The notes: a model not told the origin generated them from the letters alone. DNA of 64,000 nucleotides from Bolinopsis microptera (GCF_026151205.1 NC_087076.1:19711919-19775918), one strand, 5' to 3'; positions 32,108 through 51,238 are shown, counted from the first letter of the stretch. A program made the numbers and translations.

Positions 32108-33208
32108 GGCTGATTGCGTAATATGTGGACAACCCTATTGGAAATTGAAGTCCCTTTTTAGGACAGAACATCTCCCAGTTAATGTTGATTTCATCTATGT
32201 CGCAGGAGCCTAAACACTTGTTTGTTATCAGTTATACACAATAAAATTCGTTATTGAAGAACTACAGCTAAAACTGAGGTGATAATATTAACATGGAACA
32301 CACATGAGACTACTTATAAATATAACCCAACATCGGCGTATCAATATCAGTAAGAAACACTTAACAAAAGTCAAAACTATCTTCCCTTATCTGTATATAC
32401 CATGGATAGTTATAACAAATAGCAAACAATTGATTTGTAATTGTATGTTAAAGTAATTTAACGGATGGTTCTCCAGGATCAAACACAATACAACTCTATC
32501 CCTGAACATGACATTTTAAATCAATACGGCTGCTTTAATTCTTAAAATTCTTAAGTTAGAACGGCCAAAACACCCTACTCGGCGTCAGTCAACTGTATAA
32601 GAAGTAACCAATTAGGGCTAATGAATGCCGAACACAAGGATATTTCGTATTCGGATCATATGCCTGCAGGCTGTCTGTCGTAGACCTTGGTCGCTCTTAA
32701 CTGAGCGATAAGTGACGTTAAGTGAGACCGTGAGCACCACTTCTTGCCAAATTTGCTTTTGAATTACAGCCCCTCCCCCCCCCCCCCCCCCCCCTCGGCT
32801 GATTGCGTAATATGTGGACAACCCTATTGGAAATTGAAGTCCCTTTTTAGGACAGAACATCTCCCAGTTAATGTTGATTTCATCTATGTCGCAGGAGCCT
32901 AAACACTTGTTTGTTATCAGTTATACACAATAAAATTCGTTATTGAAGAACTACAGCTAAAACTGAGGTGATAATATTAACATGTAATACACATGAGACT
33001 ACTTATAAATATAACCCAACATCAGCGTATCAATATCAGTAAGAAACACTTAACAAAAGTCAAAACTATCTTCCCTTATCTGTATATACCATGGATAGTT
33101 ATAACAAATAGCAAACAATTGATTTGTAATTGTATGTGAAAGTAATTTAACGGATGGTTCTCCAGGATCAAACACAATACAACTCTATCCCTGAACATGA
33201 CATTTTAA

Positions 33209-33803
33209 ATTTTCATTTTAAATAAAGCTAAGCCTTCCCATAAAATCGTGTTGAATTAATTGAAATCATATAATTAGTTTTAAACTAATTACATCACTAT
33301 AAATCTATTACATTTATTGAGAATTATGTAATGTTACGTGATGGAAATATTTTAAACGGGCATATCCTGTCCAAACCCAGGATGCACTACATGAAGAACT
33401 CGTTGTAACTTTGTTTGAAAAGCATTAATATTTGACTACCATAAAGAACCGGATCAAAATTCACACTAATAAACTGTATATCCACATTTCACGAGATGAG
33501 TGCTGTCATGTAGCAGTGCAGCCATATGACCAATGACAGCAACTCCTAGTTCCTACTAGTAATAGATCTATGTACAATTAAATTAAACATTTCAAACTGT
33601 GTACTCAAATTATGCAAACACTTCGCGGACTCCAATGAACTCCTTAAACAAGGACTGAAATTAATAAAACAAATCTCTCCTCATTTGTTTTGAGAAATTC
33701 TTTTTTCGGATAGTATAATCATCAGTTGATTATAATCATAAACAATTATCCTTGTCGTGATTTTTGTTTAATTATTCTCGAATCCCTAGCACAGGGCCAG
33801 TCG
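33209..33803. other. Spacer downstream of the kinase gene
   Basis: AT-rich. A minus-strand ATTAAA near 33766-33771 could serve as the polyadenylation signal of the kinase gene. No other feature seen. Confidence 0.4.
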
Positions 33804-41518
<7,715 letters not shown>

Positions 41519-42181
41519 CAGCCCTTAAACGTCTCTCAACCATAGACTAAAACTGGCGAAATTGTTCTGGTAAGATAAATTTAGATACAAAAGTATCAGT
41601 CAAATGGAACAATAAATTGGATATGTAACAAATATTATTTGATTGAGATATAGAATCAAGTTGTGTGCCATCAAAGCTCACAAATACACACTAATTTACC
41701 ACCCAAATGATCGGTGCTATGCTAAGATGCCATGTAAACGATACACAACATAGCCTTTGCACAGCTAACCCAGGGTGCCACAAAAAATAATCTATTCCCA
41801 TTCATCAGTTTGATGTGGCAGCTACTCAAATTAGTAAAACAAATTTTTTTTTAGTAAAACAAATTTTATTTTATACCCACAATCAATTCATATTTAGTTC
41901 AAATATTTAATGTCGAAATAACCATTTCACATAAGTGGTTATATTATAATAAAATAATTTGTGATAAATTAATAAATTAATTTACACTCAAAAATGAACA
42001 AAATATACACAATTTTTACCTAGTACAACACTGGTTCGGTGCGCGGCTGATCGAAAAAGTTTGGTTTGCATTTACTAACTACAGTGAACAGCGTACATGA
42101 AAAATAACTTACTGAATCTTTTAATACTAGACACATTTTAATTCAGATGTTGTTCAATGAGTTAGCCACAAAAATGTTCAA
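41519..42181. other. Spacer upstream of the kinase start codon
   Basis: AT-rich; would contain the 5' UTR and promoter of the kinase gene. I see no convincing TATA box or upstream exon. A direct repeat AGTAAAACAAATTTT(T/A)TTTT occurs twice near 41836-41872. Confidence 0.4.
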
Positions 42182-42186
42182 ATTAT

Positions 42187-42400
42187 GGGGGGGGGTGACA
42201 TGTCTCCAATGTCTCCAATGTCTTTTGTCTTTTTTAAAAAGATAGGGTGCAGAGACATGTCCTGGAGACATTGGAGACATTGGAGACACAGCTTTTGGAG
42301 ACATTGGAGACATTGGAGACATTGGGGACATTGGAGACATTGGAGACAAAGCTTTTGGAGACATTGGAGACATTGGAGACACTGGAGACGTAGATGTATG
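42187..42400 (+). repeat. Left arm: GGAGACATT minisatellite with AAGCTTTT spacers
   Basis: 9-bp units GGAGACATT in short runs, separated by GGAGACA(C/A)AGCTTTT. It pairs in inverted orientation with 45191-45458. The Met-Ser-Pro open frame on the opposite strand is a by-product. Confidence 0.9.
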
Positions 42401-45190
42401 ATTGGAGAAGGAGGAGGATCTAGGAGGAGGATGACCCAGGAGGAGGACTCAGGAGGAGAAGGAGGAGGATGAGGACTCAGGAAGAGAACTGAGGAGGACT
42501 GAGAAGGAGGAGGACTGAGGAGTACTGAGGAGGATGGCTGAGGAGGATGGCTGTGGAGGATGACTGAGAGGGAGGAGGAGGAGGAGGAAGAGGAAAAGGA
42601 CTGAGGAGGAGGAGTAGGACTGAGGAGGAGAAGGAGGAGGACCTAGGAGGAGGACCCAGAAGGAGGACTCAGGAGGAGGAGGAGGAGAACTCAGGAAAAG
42701 GACTGAGAAGGAGGAGGACTCAGGAGTACTGAAGAGGATGACTGAGGAGGAGGAGGAGGAGGAGCAGGACTGAGGAGGAGAAGGAGAAGGTGGAGGAACT
42801 AGGAGGAGGATGAACCAGGAGGAGGACTCAGGAGGAAGAGGAGGAGGACTCAGGAGGAGGACTTAGGAGGAATGAGAAGGAGGAGGACTGAGGAGAACTG
42901 AGGAGGAGGAGGAGGACTGAATAGGAGGAGGGGGACTGGGGAGGACTGAGGAGGAGGAGGACTGACGAGAAGGATGAGGAGGAGGACTGAGGACTGAGGA
43001 CTGAGGAGGAAGAGGAGGAGGATGAAGAGGAGGAAGAGGAGGACTGAAGAGGACGATGAGGATGAGGACTGAGGAGGAGGAGGAGGACTGAGGAGGATGG
43101 CTGAGGAGGATGACTGAGAGGGAGGAGGAGGAGGACTGAGGAGGAGGAGGAGAAGGACTGAGGAGGAGAAGGAGGAGGATCAGGACCTAGGAGGAGAAGG
43201 ACCCAGGAGGTGGACTCAGGAGGAGGACTCAGGAGAAGGACTCAGGAAAACTAAAGAGTGAATAGGAGGAGGAGGGGGAGGACCTAGGAGGAGGAGGACC
43301 GAGAAGGAGGACTGAGGAGGAGGAGGAGGAGGAGAACTCAGGAAGAGGACTGAGGAGGACTGAGAAGGAGGAGGACTGAGAAGGAGGAGGACTGAGGAGT
43401 ACTGAAGAGGATGACTGAGGAGGAGAGGAGGAGAAGGACTGAGGAGGAGAAGGAGAAGGTGGAGGAACTAGGAGGAGGATGAACCAGGAGGAGGACTCAG
43501 GAGGAAGAGGGGGAGGACTCAGGAGGAGGACTTAGGAGGAATGAGAAGGAGGAGGACTGAAGAGAACTGAGGAGGAGGAGGAGGACTGAATAGGAGGAGG
43601 AGGGGGACTGGGGAGGACTGAGGAGGAGGAGGACTGACGAGAAGGATGAGGAGGAGGACTGAGGACTGAGGACTGAGGAGGAAGAGGAGGATGAAGAGGA
43701 GGAAGAGGACCCAGGAGGAGGAGGACTGAAGAGGACGATGAGGATGAGGACTGAGGAGGAGGAGGACTGAGGAGGATGGCTGAGGAGGATGACTGAGAGG
43801 GAGGAGGAGGAGGACTGAGGAGGAGGAGGAGAAGGACTGAGGAGGAGAAGGAGGAGGACCTAGGAGGAGGAGGACCCAGGAGGAGGACTCAGGAGGAGGA
43901 CTCAGGAGAAGGACTCAGGAAAACTGAGGAGTGAATAGGAGGAGGAGGGGGAGGACCTAGGAGGAGGAGGACCCAGAAGGAGGACTGAGGAGGAGGAGAA
44001 CTCAGGAAGAGGACTGAGGAGGACTGAGAAGGAGGAGGACTGAGGAGTACTGAAGAGGATGACAAAGGAGGAAGAGGAGGAGAATGACTGAGGAGGAGAA
44101 GGAGAAGGTGGAGGAACTAGGAGGAGGATGAACCAGGAGGAGGACTCAGGAGGAAGAGGGGGAGGACTCAGGAGGAGGACTTAGGAGGAATGAGCAGGAG
44201 GAGGACTGAGGAGAACTGAGGAGGAGGAGGAGGAGGACTGAATAGGAGGAGGACTGACGAGAAGGATGAGGAGGAGGACTGAGGACTGAGGAGGAAGAGG
44301 AGGAAGAGGACCCAGGAGGAGAAGGACTGAAGAGGAGGATGAGGATGAGGACTGAGGAGGAGGAGAAGGACTGAGGAGGACTGAGGAGGATGGCTGAGGA
44401 GGATGACTGAGAGGGAGGAGGAGGACTGAGGAGGAGGAGGAGAAGGACTGAGGAGGAGAAGGAGGAGGACCCAGGAGGAGGACTCAGGAGGAGGACTCAG
44501 GAGGAGGAGGAGGACTCAGGAGGAAGACTCAGGAAAACTGAGGAGGAGGAGGAGGAGTGAATGGGAGGAGGAGGGGGACTGGGGAGGACTGAGGAAGAGG
44601 AGGACTAAGGAGAAGGATGAGGAGGAGGACTGAGGAGGAGGATGAGGACTGGGGAGGAGGACTGAGGAGTACTGATGAGAATGGCTGAGGAGGACGGCTG
44701 AGGAGGATGGCTGAGGAGGATGACTGAGGAGGATGACTGAGAGGGAGGAGGAGGAGGAGGAGGAGGAGGAGAAGGACTGAGGAGGAGGAGGAGGAGGAGG
44801 AGAAGGAGGAGGACCTAGGAGGAGGAGGACTCAGGAAGAGGAGGACTCAGGAGGAGGACTCAGGAAGAGGACTCAGGAGGAGGACTGAGAAGGAGGAGGA
44901 CTGAGGAGAACTGAGGAGGAGGAGGATGAGGACTGAATAGGAGGGGGGACTGGGGGAGGACTGAGGAGGAGGGGGACTTGGGGAGGACTGAGGAGGAGGA
45001 GGAAGACTGACGAGAAAGATGAGGAGGAGGACTGAGGAGGAGGACTGATGATTGAGGAGGAAGAGGAGAAGGATGAAGAGGAGTAGGAGGACTCAGGAGG
45101 AGGAGGACTCAGGAGGAGGAGGACTCAGGAGGAGGAGGAGAACGACTGAGGAGGACTGAGGAGGAAGAGGAGGAGGAGGAGGAGGAGGAG
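42401..45190 (+). repeat. 2.8-kb purine-rich satellite (GAGGAGGACTGAGGA) with higher-order repeats
   Basis: Nearly all G and A on the plus strand, punctuated by ACTGA, ACTCA and CCTAG/CCCAG. The longer phrase ATGGCTGAGGAGGATGACTG (or close variants) recurs near 42540, 43095, 43780, 44390 and 44705, marking higher-order units of about 325-690 bases. Long polypurine runs could adopt triplex forms. Confidence 0.93.
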
Positions 45191-45458
45191 GCTGTGTCTC
45201 CAATGTCTCCAAAAGCTGTGTCTCTAATGTCCCCAATGTCCCAAATGTCCCCAATGTCTCCAATGTCTCCAAAAGCTGTGTCTCCAATGTCTCCAAAAGC
45301 TGTGTCTCTAATGTCCCCAATGTCCCAAATGTCCCAAATGTCTCCAATGTCTCCAAAAGCTGTGTCTCCAATGTCTCCAATGTCTCCAATGTCTCCAATG
45401 TCTTTGTCTTTTTCGAAAAGATAAGGTGCGGGAGACATTGGAGACATGTCACCCCCCC
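45191..45458 (-). repeat. Right arm: inverted TCTCCAATG minisatellite
   Basis: Inverse of the left arm, with AATGTCTCC, AATGTCCCC and AATGTCCCA units and four AAAGCTGTGTCTC spacers. It ends in the terminal block GAGACATGTCACCCCCCC. Confidence 0.9.
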
Positions 45459-45463
45459 ATTAT

Positions 45464-47264
45464 GTAGGAGGGTAAAGGACACAATTGCTAGTACTGCTTC
45501 TTTGAGCCCGTATAATTAAGTATTAAATGATTTGAGCTACATGCTCAAACGAATTTTACTAAGACATTGTCATCCCTTACACTGGAGAAGCTTCAAGTTA
45601 ATCCCGGACGGGCTCGATCAGTAAATGTGTTACCCCGTAGCTGGTGTGTTGAGGACTGTCACAAGTTAACAGAAAAAAGAGTCGCATATGTACTGATTAA
45701 ACACAGAGCGACTGCAAAATAGAGATGCCTGCTAGAAAATTATTATAGAAAATTACCCAAATGACTTACCCAGACACCGTCAATTTCTATCAACTACTCT
45801 TATTTACATTGGGGACATTTCGGGGCGGACGCAGGACTTCCTTGGGTCTATTATTATTATATGCAAGTGCATGCCTCACAAATATTTAGTAAAAGGGTCT
45901 TAGACGGTTAATAGCGATGCCAAAAGATCTTGCCTCTTAAAATTCAAAAACTTCAGGTACACATGCACTAGGTTGTACTTTATATTATATTGTAAACTGT
46001 TGATGTGACGCAGATGAGGTGCATTGAAGGGGACCCTTAAAAGGTTTAAAAGAAGAGACTTACGATTATTATATAGAGCTCAACTATTAATGATGCTTTC
46101 CAGATCGCATATAGGTTAGACAACTATATTTCGTGAACTAATCCAACCCAAAAATAGTTTTGACAATTTATCAAGACTCAATCAAATATTGATTATTTTA
46201 AAGCCTGTAATAACAAATAATGGTATTTGATAAAGACGTAGTTTTCAAGTCAACTAGACATTGTGCACAAACTAAAAGTTATTTAACACTTTTTATGGTA
46301 TTATCATTTAGTTGGTATTGTTTATTTAACATATTGACGGATGTTACTCGTCTAAATTTCTTCGAAGTAGCGCGCGCAGCTTTCTTCTCGATGGCAAGTG
46401 CCACGAAGTAGCGCGCGCCGGGCCAGACCATTAACAATGGTCAATTATACATATTGTACATAAACATTTGATTGATATTAAAACGTTCGCGTTGTAGCGC
46501 GATGCTTGTATTACGTTGCGACCCCTTAATTGACGATGTCAATTCATGGCAGCTCGGCGCGGCACAGTAGCGCATCTCGCCGATCTAGCCAGGAGAAGCC
46601 TTATTAAGTGCGCGGCGCGGCACAGTAACGCATCGCGCTATAATGCGACCCCCACAGTCATTTCACTATGGTGGGTGTCAAGTAATTTGCGAGCATCGCG
46701 AGAAATCTCAGGTGCAACTGTACGAGAAGAACTCGCGTGCGCGGAGCGATAATCTCAGTGCTAAATAGTTACTGCGTGCACTGCAAAGTCACATTCAGAA
46801 AGTTCCAGACTATTTGATGTTGTGTGTTAACTTTTTTGATGATGTGATCGCTATGTTGACAAAGAGCTTATCTCTGGGCTCTGGCTTTTCAAATTTTTAT
46901 CTTGCAGCATAGTGTGGTTGATTTTATCCGATTTTTTTAGATTTTTATGAAGGTTGTACCATTGTAAAACTTACATTGTGACAGTATAGATGGCGAAATA
47001 TTTTTGAAAATGGTCCTAACACAGCTTTGATACTAACAATAACATTGGGTGAATAGATTGGGTGAACAAACTATGAAGCAGGCAATTATATGTGCTCATC
47101 CATCATTCTGCATATGTAAGCTCAGTAGTTTAATTGCTGATTCATACTCAATGGTGAATCGATAGAATTCATGTGTCGGAGATCTCGTGAGAACACCTTT
47201 TAATAATTATAGCCCTCAGGATCGCATTATCCTGATCCGGCCGTAATGTGTATTGAGGTATGCA
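45464..47264. other. Spacer with a GC-rich island, no gene recognised
   Basis: Mostly AT-rich. Around 46360-46750 it turns GC-rich with GCGCGC words and two copies of GGCGCGGCACAGTA(G/A)CGCAT (about 46556 and 46614). An ATG-initiated frame at 46546-46752 lies across these repeats and is not credible as a gene. The second copy matches 27566-27591 inverted. Confidence 0.5.
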
Positions 47265-48738
47265 CTAATTGTGGGTGTAGGTATGAGGAGGGTCGGGACA
47301 TGAGGAGAGGGCTAAGGATTCTATTTCTGCGAGGTGTATTTCAGCTAGTTCTACGATGAGGGGGGAGCCCATGGTGCCACCTTCGTCTTGAGAGTAAAAG
47401 GAGCCGTTGAATTCTAGGTAGGAGTTGTCGAGGCAAAAGTTGATGAGCGATCCTATGGTGGTGGTGGTGAGGTTGGAGGGGAGGAGAGTTGGTTTTTGTT
47501 CGTAGGATGTGATGACTGTTTTAAGAGCCAGGCACATGTCACAGGAGGTGTAGAGGCTCTTAACGTCTAGAGAGGAGTGATAGGAGTATGAGGGGTTGAG
47601 GGAGAAGTCGAATCGGTGCTTGAAGTCTGAGGAGTCTTTAAGGCGTAGGGAATTCTGAGCTAGGGGTTTGAGGACTGTGGCAAGGACTTTGTGGAGCGCT
47701 TGAAGGGGAGTGTTGTAAAAACTAACTACGGGACGGATGGGTGCGCCAGGTTTATGGATCTTAGGTTGTCCGTAGAGTTGAGGCCATCTAGGGTGAAGGT
47801 TCCGCATCTTGTTGAGTTGCTCTGTGGTGATCTTTTTTGTCATTGTGAAGTTTCTTGAGGACTTAGTGCAGTTTGGAGGTGACTGATTGTGTGGGGTCTT
47901 TGTTCAAAAGGGTGTAGCTACCTGAGGTCAAGTGTTCATTAACTTTATTTATGTATTGTTCGTGGGTTAACACCACAGTGGCGTTGCCCTTATCGGCTGG
48001 GAGAAATTTTAATTCAGATTCCTTAGATTTTAATGATTTGAGAGCAGTACGTTGTTAGGGAGTCAAATTGTCACGGGTCATGTGACATGTCACGTCGTTT
48101 GTCAAATTTGGATAATACAGGGGTAACCTGATAGGTAACGGAAGCTTCCATTCCTTCGCTGAACTGTTTGGTGTCGTTTTGAATGAGTGGAGCTAGTTCA
48201 GGTGTGGGATCTGAGGTGGGTGTCGGGACGAATTTAAGGCCGAGGGAGAGTACGTCGGTTTCAGCAGTGGAAAGAGTCTGTCCGGAGAGGTTGATGACTG
48301 TCTTGGCTTTAGTATCGTTCTTTGGGGTGGGTGTGGGCGATGTCTTGAGGAGAGGACCATGGAAAGTGGGAGCAGGTAGTGAGGGTGTCGTAGGGTGAGA
48401 GGAAGGGAGTATCGTATTCTGATAGGAGGGCAGCGAACTTCTTCTGGTGCGTGAGGAGGTGGCGTCTGTGGATGTATGAGGACTTTTTGGTGTTAAGGTG
48501 TGTGAGTTTTTGGAAGTACTGGGGGGTGATGATTGATTCTATCTGTCTGAGGTTGTGCTCGTATGTTCATATTTTGCTTTGTGCGTACTTGAGGCGGTAG
48601 TGGTTGAGCCTTTCGGTGATGAGAAGATTGGATGCGTGGTGGAGGACTTCAGTGGAGCGTTTGGTGGTGAGGGGATTGGTGAGTCGTATAGACCTTTTGG
48701 GATGAATGAGTGATCACGGCAGGCTTTCGGGAATGAAA
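47265..48738 (-). pseudogene. Penelope-like element (copy 2): N-terminal region and partial reverse transcriptase
   Basis: Same strand and very close sequence to copy 1 over 47280-48240. It keeps more of the 5' part: reading down from about 48730, CRDHSFIPKGL, the LITERLNHYRLKYAQ and YIHRRHLLTHQKKFAALLSE regions usual upstream of the Penelope RT, then SGQTLSTAETDVLSLGLKFV. RT motifs QPKIHKPGAPIRPVVSF and SLDVKSLYTS follow, and GGTMGSPL. It ends at about 47270, just before the FVDD catalytic box and the whole GIY-YIG domain, so it is 3'-truncated. Frame breaks near 48600, 48300, 48055 (a stop) and 47840 add to the damage. The 5' edge abuts a foldback element. Confidence 0.85.
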
Positions 48739-48740
48739 TA

Positions 48741-49986
48741 TTAACCAATATCAAAAAGCACTACCAAGGATTGTATCGGGACTTCTATAAGAGTATAAAC
48801 GGTATTTCTAGTCCGCGGTTTTATTCATAGAGGTTTTATGATGAACTAATTATTATCATATGACTGTGTTATAGGTTAGCGCACATCACTGCAAACGTGA
48901 CTGTGCAGAGCCAATTCAGTGCCGTGTACAGTAGATGAATCCATAAATTTGGAACATAGGGACATCGAAGTATTTATTAGCTGTATTTGAGTGCTGGGAA
49001 TCCTCAATTCGGTTTTCTAAGATGGATATTATAATATTATAGCTAAAAACTAGGCCTGCTTGACACAAATTCTCGCTCTCCAGCCGCTATTCATGGACAA
49101 CAGAGGAGCAAGAGAGGTTTGGGGACCCCAACTAAGAACTATCCTGTACCGAAGTATAGGACCCCCTTCAGTTGTTCAGGTCCCCAAAGAAGGAAGAGCC
49201 CTCTCCTAACAAAAACTCAAGTCTAGACATACCAGCATTCCGAATTGATGACGAGATTGACATGACAGTCTCGATCGTCAACAAGAACGTGAAGAAACCA
49301 GGTTTCACGGATTTTTGATAGTCATAAATGCCTTCTAGCGTTCATATTACTGTCCGTTCATAATCATGACCGCTCATCTATTATCTAATGTCCGTCCAAA
49401 TATGGTCTGATAAGGTAATGGCTAATCAACCTGTTGATACAATCAGTTTTTCCTATAATCCTGACTTTTTTCTTATGTTTTGCTACTGACTTCCAGCATT
49501 AGATGCAAACGAAGACCGGTATTCAATTATCAAAAATGTATCCACTTATATCCAAGCAAACATATACATCATACATGAACGCCTAAATTATAAAAAACTT
49601 AACTTAAAGGTTTTTGTCAAACTGCTATATTATTAGATTGTTACAAACGAACAGGAATTTCTCTTGTATAAACGGCAAACCCACCCATTACTCTCATAGT
49701 TTCCATTCTGTAATGAAAGCGTGGTCCCTAGGGAGTTGGTATGATGCAGGATAGACGCTCTTTACACACACGGCACTGCATTGGCTCTTCACAGTCACGT
49801 TTGCAGTGATGTGCACTAACAGGAGCGTCAACCAATCTGTAAGTAGCCCTAACACAGTCACATGATAATAATTGGTTCATCATAAAACCTCTATGAATAA
49901 AACTGCGGACTAGAAATACCGCTTATACTGCTTATACTATAGAAGTCCCGATACAATCTTTGGTAGTCCTTTTTGATGTTGGTTAA
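48741..49986. mobile_element. 1.25-kb foldback element with ~200-bp inverted repeats
   Basis: Termini are TTAACCAATATCAAAAAG (48741) and its near-inverse TTTTTGATGTTGGTTAA (ending 49986). Pairing continues through AAGGATTGTATCGGGACTTC, GAATAAAAC, CCTCTATGAATAAAAC and CACATCACTGCAAACGTGAC. The unique centre (about 48940-49760) has no convincing coding frame. It sits exactly at the 5' edge of Penelope copy 2. Confidence 0.75.
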
Positions 49987-50673
49987 TATACGTATTCGTT
50001 AATGTTAGCAAATATTTGGGAAAAGGGTTTTCGTCTTCTGAACTCGAGATCTTTCCTTCACAAGCCCGATAATAATTAAGCTGAGAACTATAGTGACGAG
50101 AGAGACTGGTGCCACTCGATAAGCCGGTTAAAGCGTATATTAGCATCTATGACATTCAAGTACATTTTAAAGCAATTTGCCCTTGAGAATGATAATTATA
50201 ACCAGTTTAATCTTGTTCAGCGTACTCGAAAACATAGGGTTACAAGGTTTTCGCTTCGATTTTCATCCATAAAAAATCCTTATATTTTCAATTCTCTGCC
50301 GGCCAGCTGTGTTTAATAGTAAATTAGATGTCCCTTACACGCACCTAGCGTACACACCTTACACAACTTATATAGCACCCTATTGGCTCTGCACAGTCAC
50401 GTGTGCAGTGACGTGGGCTAATCAGAGAGACGCACTCTAAACGTGATCTCTCCTGCGATAACCATAACAAATTTCCTTCATTACGTCCATTGGACGCGCA
50501 CAGTCACGTGCGGGCAGTCACGTGCAGCGTGACTGCCAATCAGATTTTGTTATTATTTTGAGTTGTCCGACTATTTTGAATCTATTTTGATTTGAACAGA
50601 GGTCCTTATTTTACTTCCTACTTGTGGGGCCAATTATCAATTATCCACTACTACGAGCAGAAAAATTACTACC
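49987..50673. other. Spacer with relatives of the foldback arm
   Basis: Near 50380-50430, CTATTGGCTCTGCACAGTCA and CGTGTGCAGTGACGTG resemble the arm sequence of the adjacent foldback element, and CAGTCACGTGCGGGCAGTCACGTGCAGCG-like text follows (split: CAGTCACGTG occurs three times at 50393-50523). Possibly a decayed solo arm. Confidence 0.4.
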
Positions 50674-50681
50674 TTTTCATC

Positions 50682-50782
50682 CAGTGGCGTAACATTGCCT
50701 GTTGGCGCCCCCAAAAATTCGCCCCCCTAAGATAGTGCCCCCCTGCACAGTGGGGTCAGCAGGGACCTTCGTTACGCCACTG
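50682..50782. mobile_element. hAT-type MITE, 101 bp, with exact 8-bp target duplication
   Basis: Perfect 12-bp inverted ends CAGTGGCGTAAC / GTTACGCCACTG. Identical TTTTCATC flanks at 50674-50681 and 50783-50790. The 8-bp duplication and CAGTGGCG end fit hAT elements. GC-rich centre with C runs. Confidence 0.93.
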
Positions 50783-50968
50783 TTTTCATCCAAGGGTTAC
50801 AACAAAATTCTCAACTTTTGTCATTTGTGTGGAATCCTGGATACAAATTCACTAAGCTCAGTTGGGAACTTTACTACTTGTCTACATCTTCGGTACTAGT
50901 AGCTTCTACGTTTATTCCTCAACCCTGACTCAAGGCCCAAGGGAAATCATCTGGGATGAGGACAAAAG

Positions 50969-51230
50969 CAGTGGCATAACGAAGGGCCCCGCTGTGCGGG
51001 GGGTGCCATCTTAGGGGGGCGCAAAATAGTCGTTTGAATGTGGGACAGTTTTGAAAAACTTAACTGAGTACTAGCAAAACTGCGCGTTTTGCTCTAGAAA
51101 CACACTTTTTTAGAGATTTTACTAGCGTATCCTCTAAAATCACCTAATTTGTTCAATTTTAGGGAAGGGCGCCAAAAGGGGAGGGGGCGCATTTTCGGCG
51201 GGGGCGCCAACAGGCAACGTTACACCACTG
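50969..51230. mobile_element. hAT-type MITE, 262 bp, with exact 8-bp target duplication
   Basis: Ends CAGTGGCATAACG and its near-inverse GTTACACCACTG, flanked by GACAAAAG at 50961-50968 and 51231-51238. The terminal regions match the 101-bp MITE at 50682 (GGCGCC, CAACAGGCAA, CATCTTAGGGGGG), so both are the same family at different lengths. Confidence 0.93.
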
Positions 51231-51238
51231 GACAAAAG

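Larger units (their letters stand above)
26660..33208 (+). repeat. ~690-bp satellite array with poly-C tract in each unit
   Basis: The junction TCGGCTGATTGCGTAATATG occurs at about 26710, 27874, 29338, 30031, 30722, 31413, 32106 and 32795. The last six are 689-693 bases apart, giving five nearly identical head-to-tail units, with two longer irregular spacings on the left. Each unit ends GAATTACAGCCCC, then a C tract of about 15-30, then TCGGCTG. The first two units begin instead with TGTGTCAAAATTACACTAGC before the C tract. The array stops at 33208 after TGACATTTTAAAT. Minus-strand open frames across the G tract are by-products. No similarity to rDNA, 5S or histone genes is apparent. Confidence 0.95.
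42187..45458. mobile_element. 3.27-kb inverted-repeat element filled with purine-rich satellite, 5-bp target duplication
   Basis: The left end is GGGGGGGGGTGACATGTCTC at 42187 and the right end is the inverse, GAGACATGTCACCCCCCC, ending at 45458. ATTAT occurs directly outside both ends (42182-42186 and 45459-45463), so the whole unit looks to have inserted with a 5-bp target duplication. Inside each end is a diverged AAAAGATA(G/A)GGTG(C/A) block, then an array of 9-bp GGAGACATT units (left) or its inverse (right). Between them lie about 2.8 kb of GAGGAGGACTGAGGA-type repeats. There is no coding capacity. Confidence 0.8.

Noticed and set aside
27179-32860. Repeated minus-strand frames with a poly-Gly centre
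   Set aside because: Satellite-unit frames that cross the variable C tract; frame differs among units by single-base changes, so no coding constraint.
42143-45482. Met-Ser-Pro and Glu-Thr-Leu repeat open frames
   Set aside because: Products of the 9-bp arm minisatellites; no start context, splice sites or homology.
46546-46752. Arg/Ala-rich small gene on the plus strand
   Set aside because: Lies across two copies of a GC-rich repeat found elsewhere in the window; no splice or homology support.
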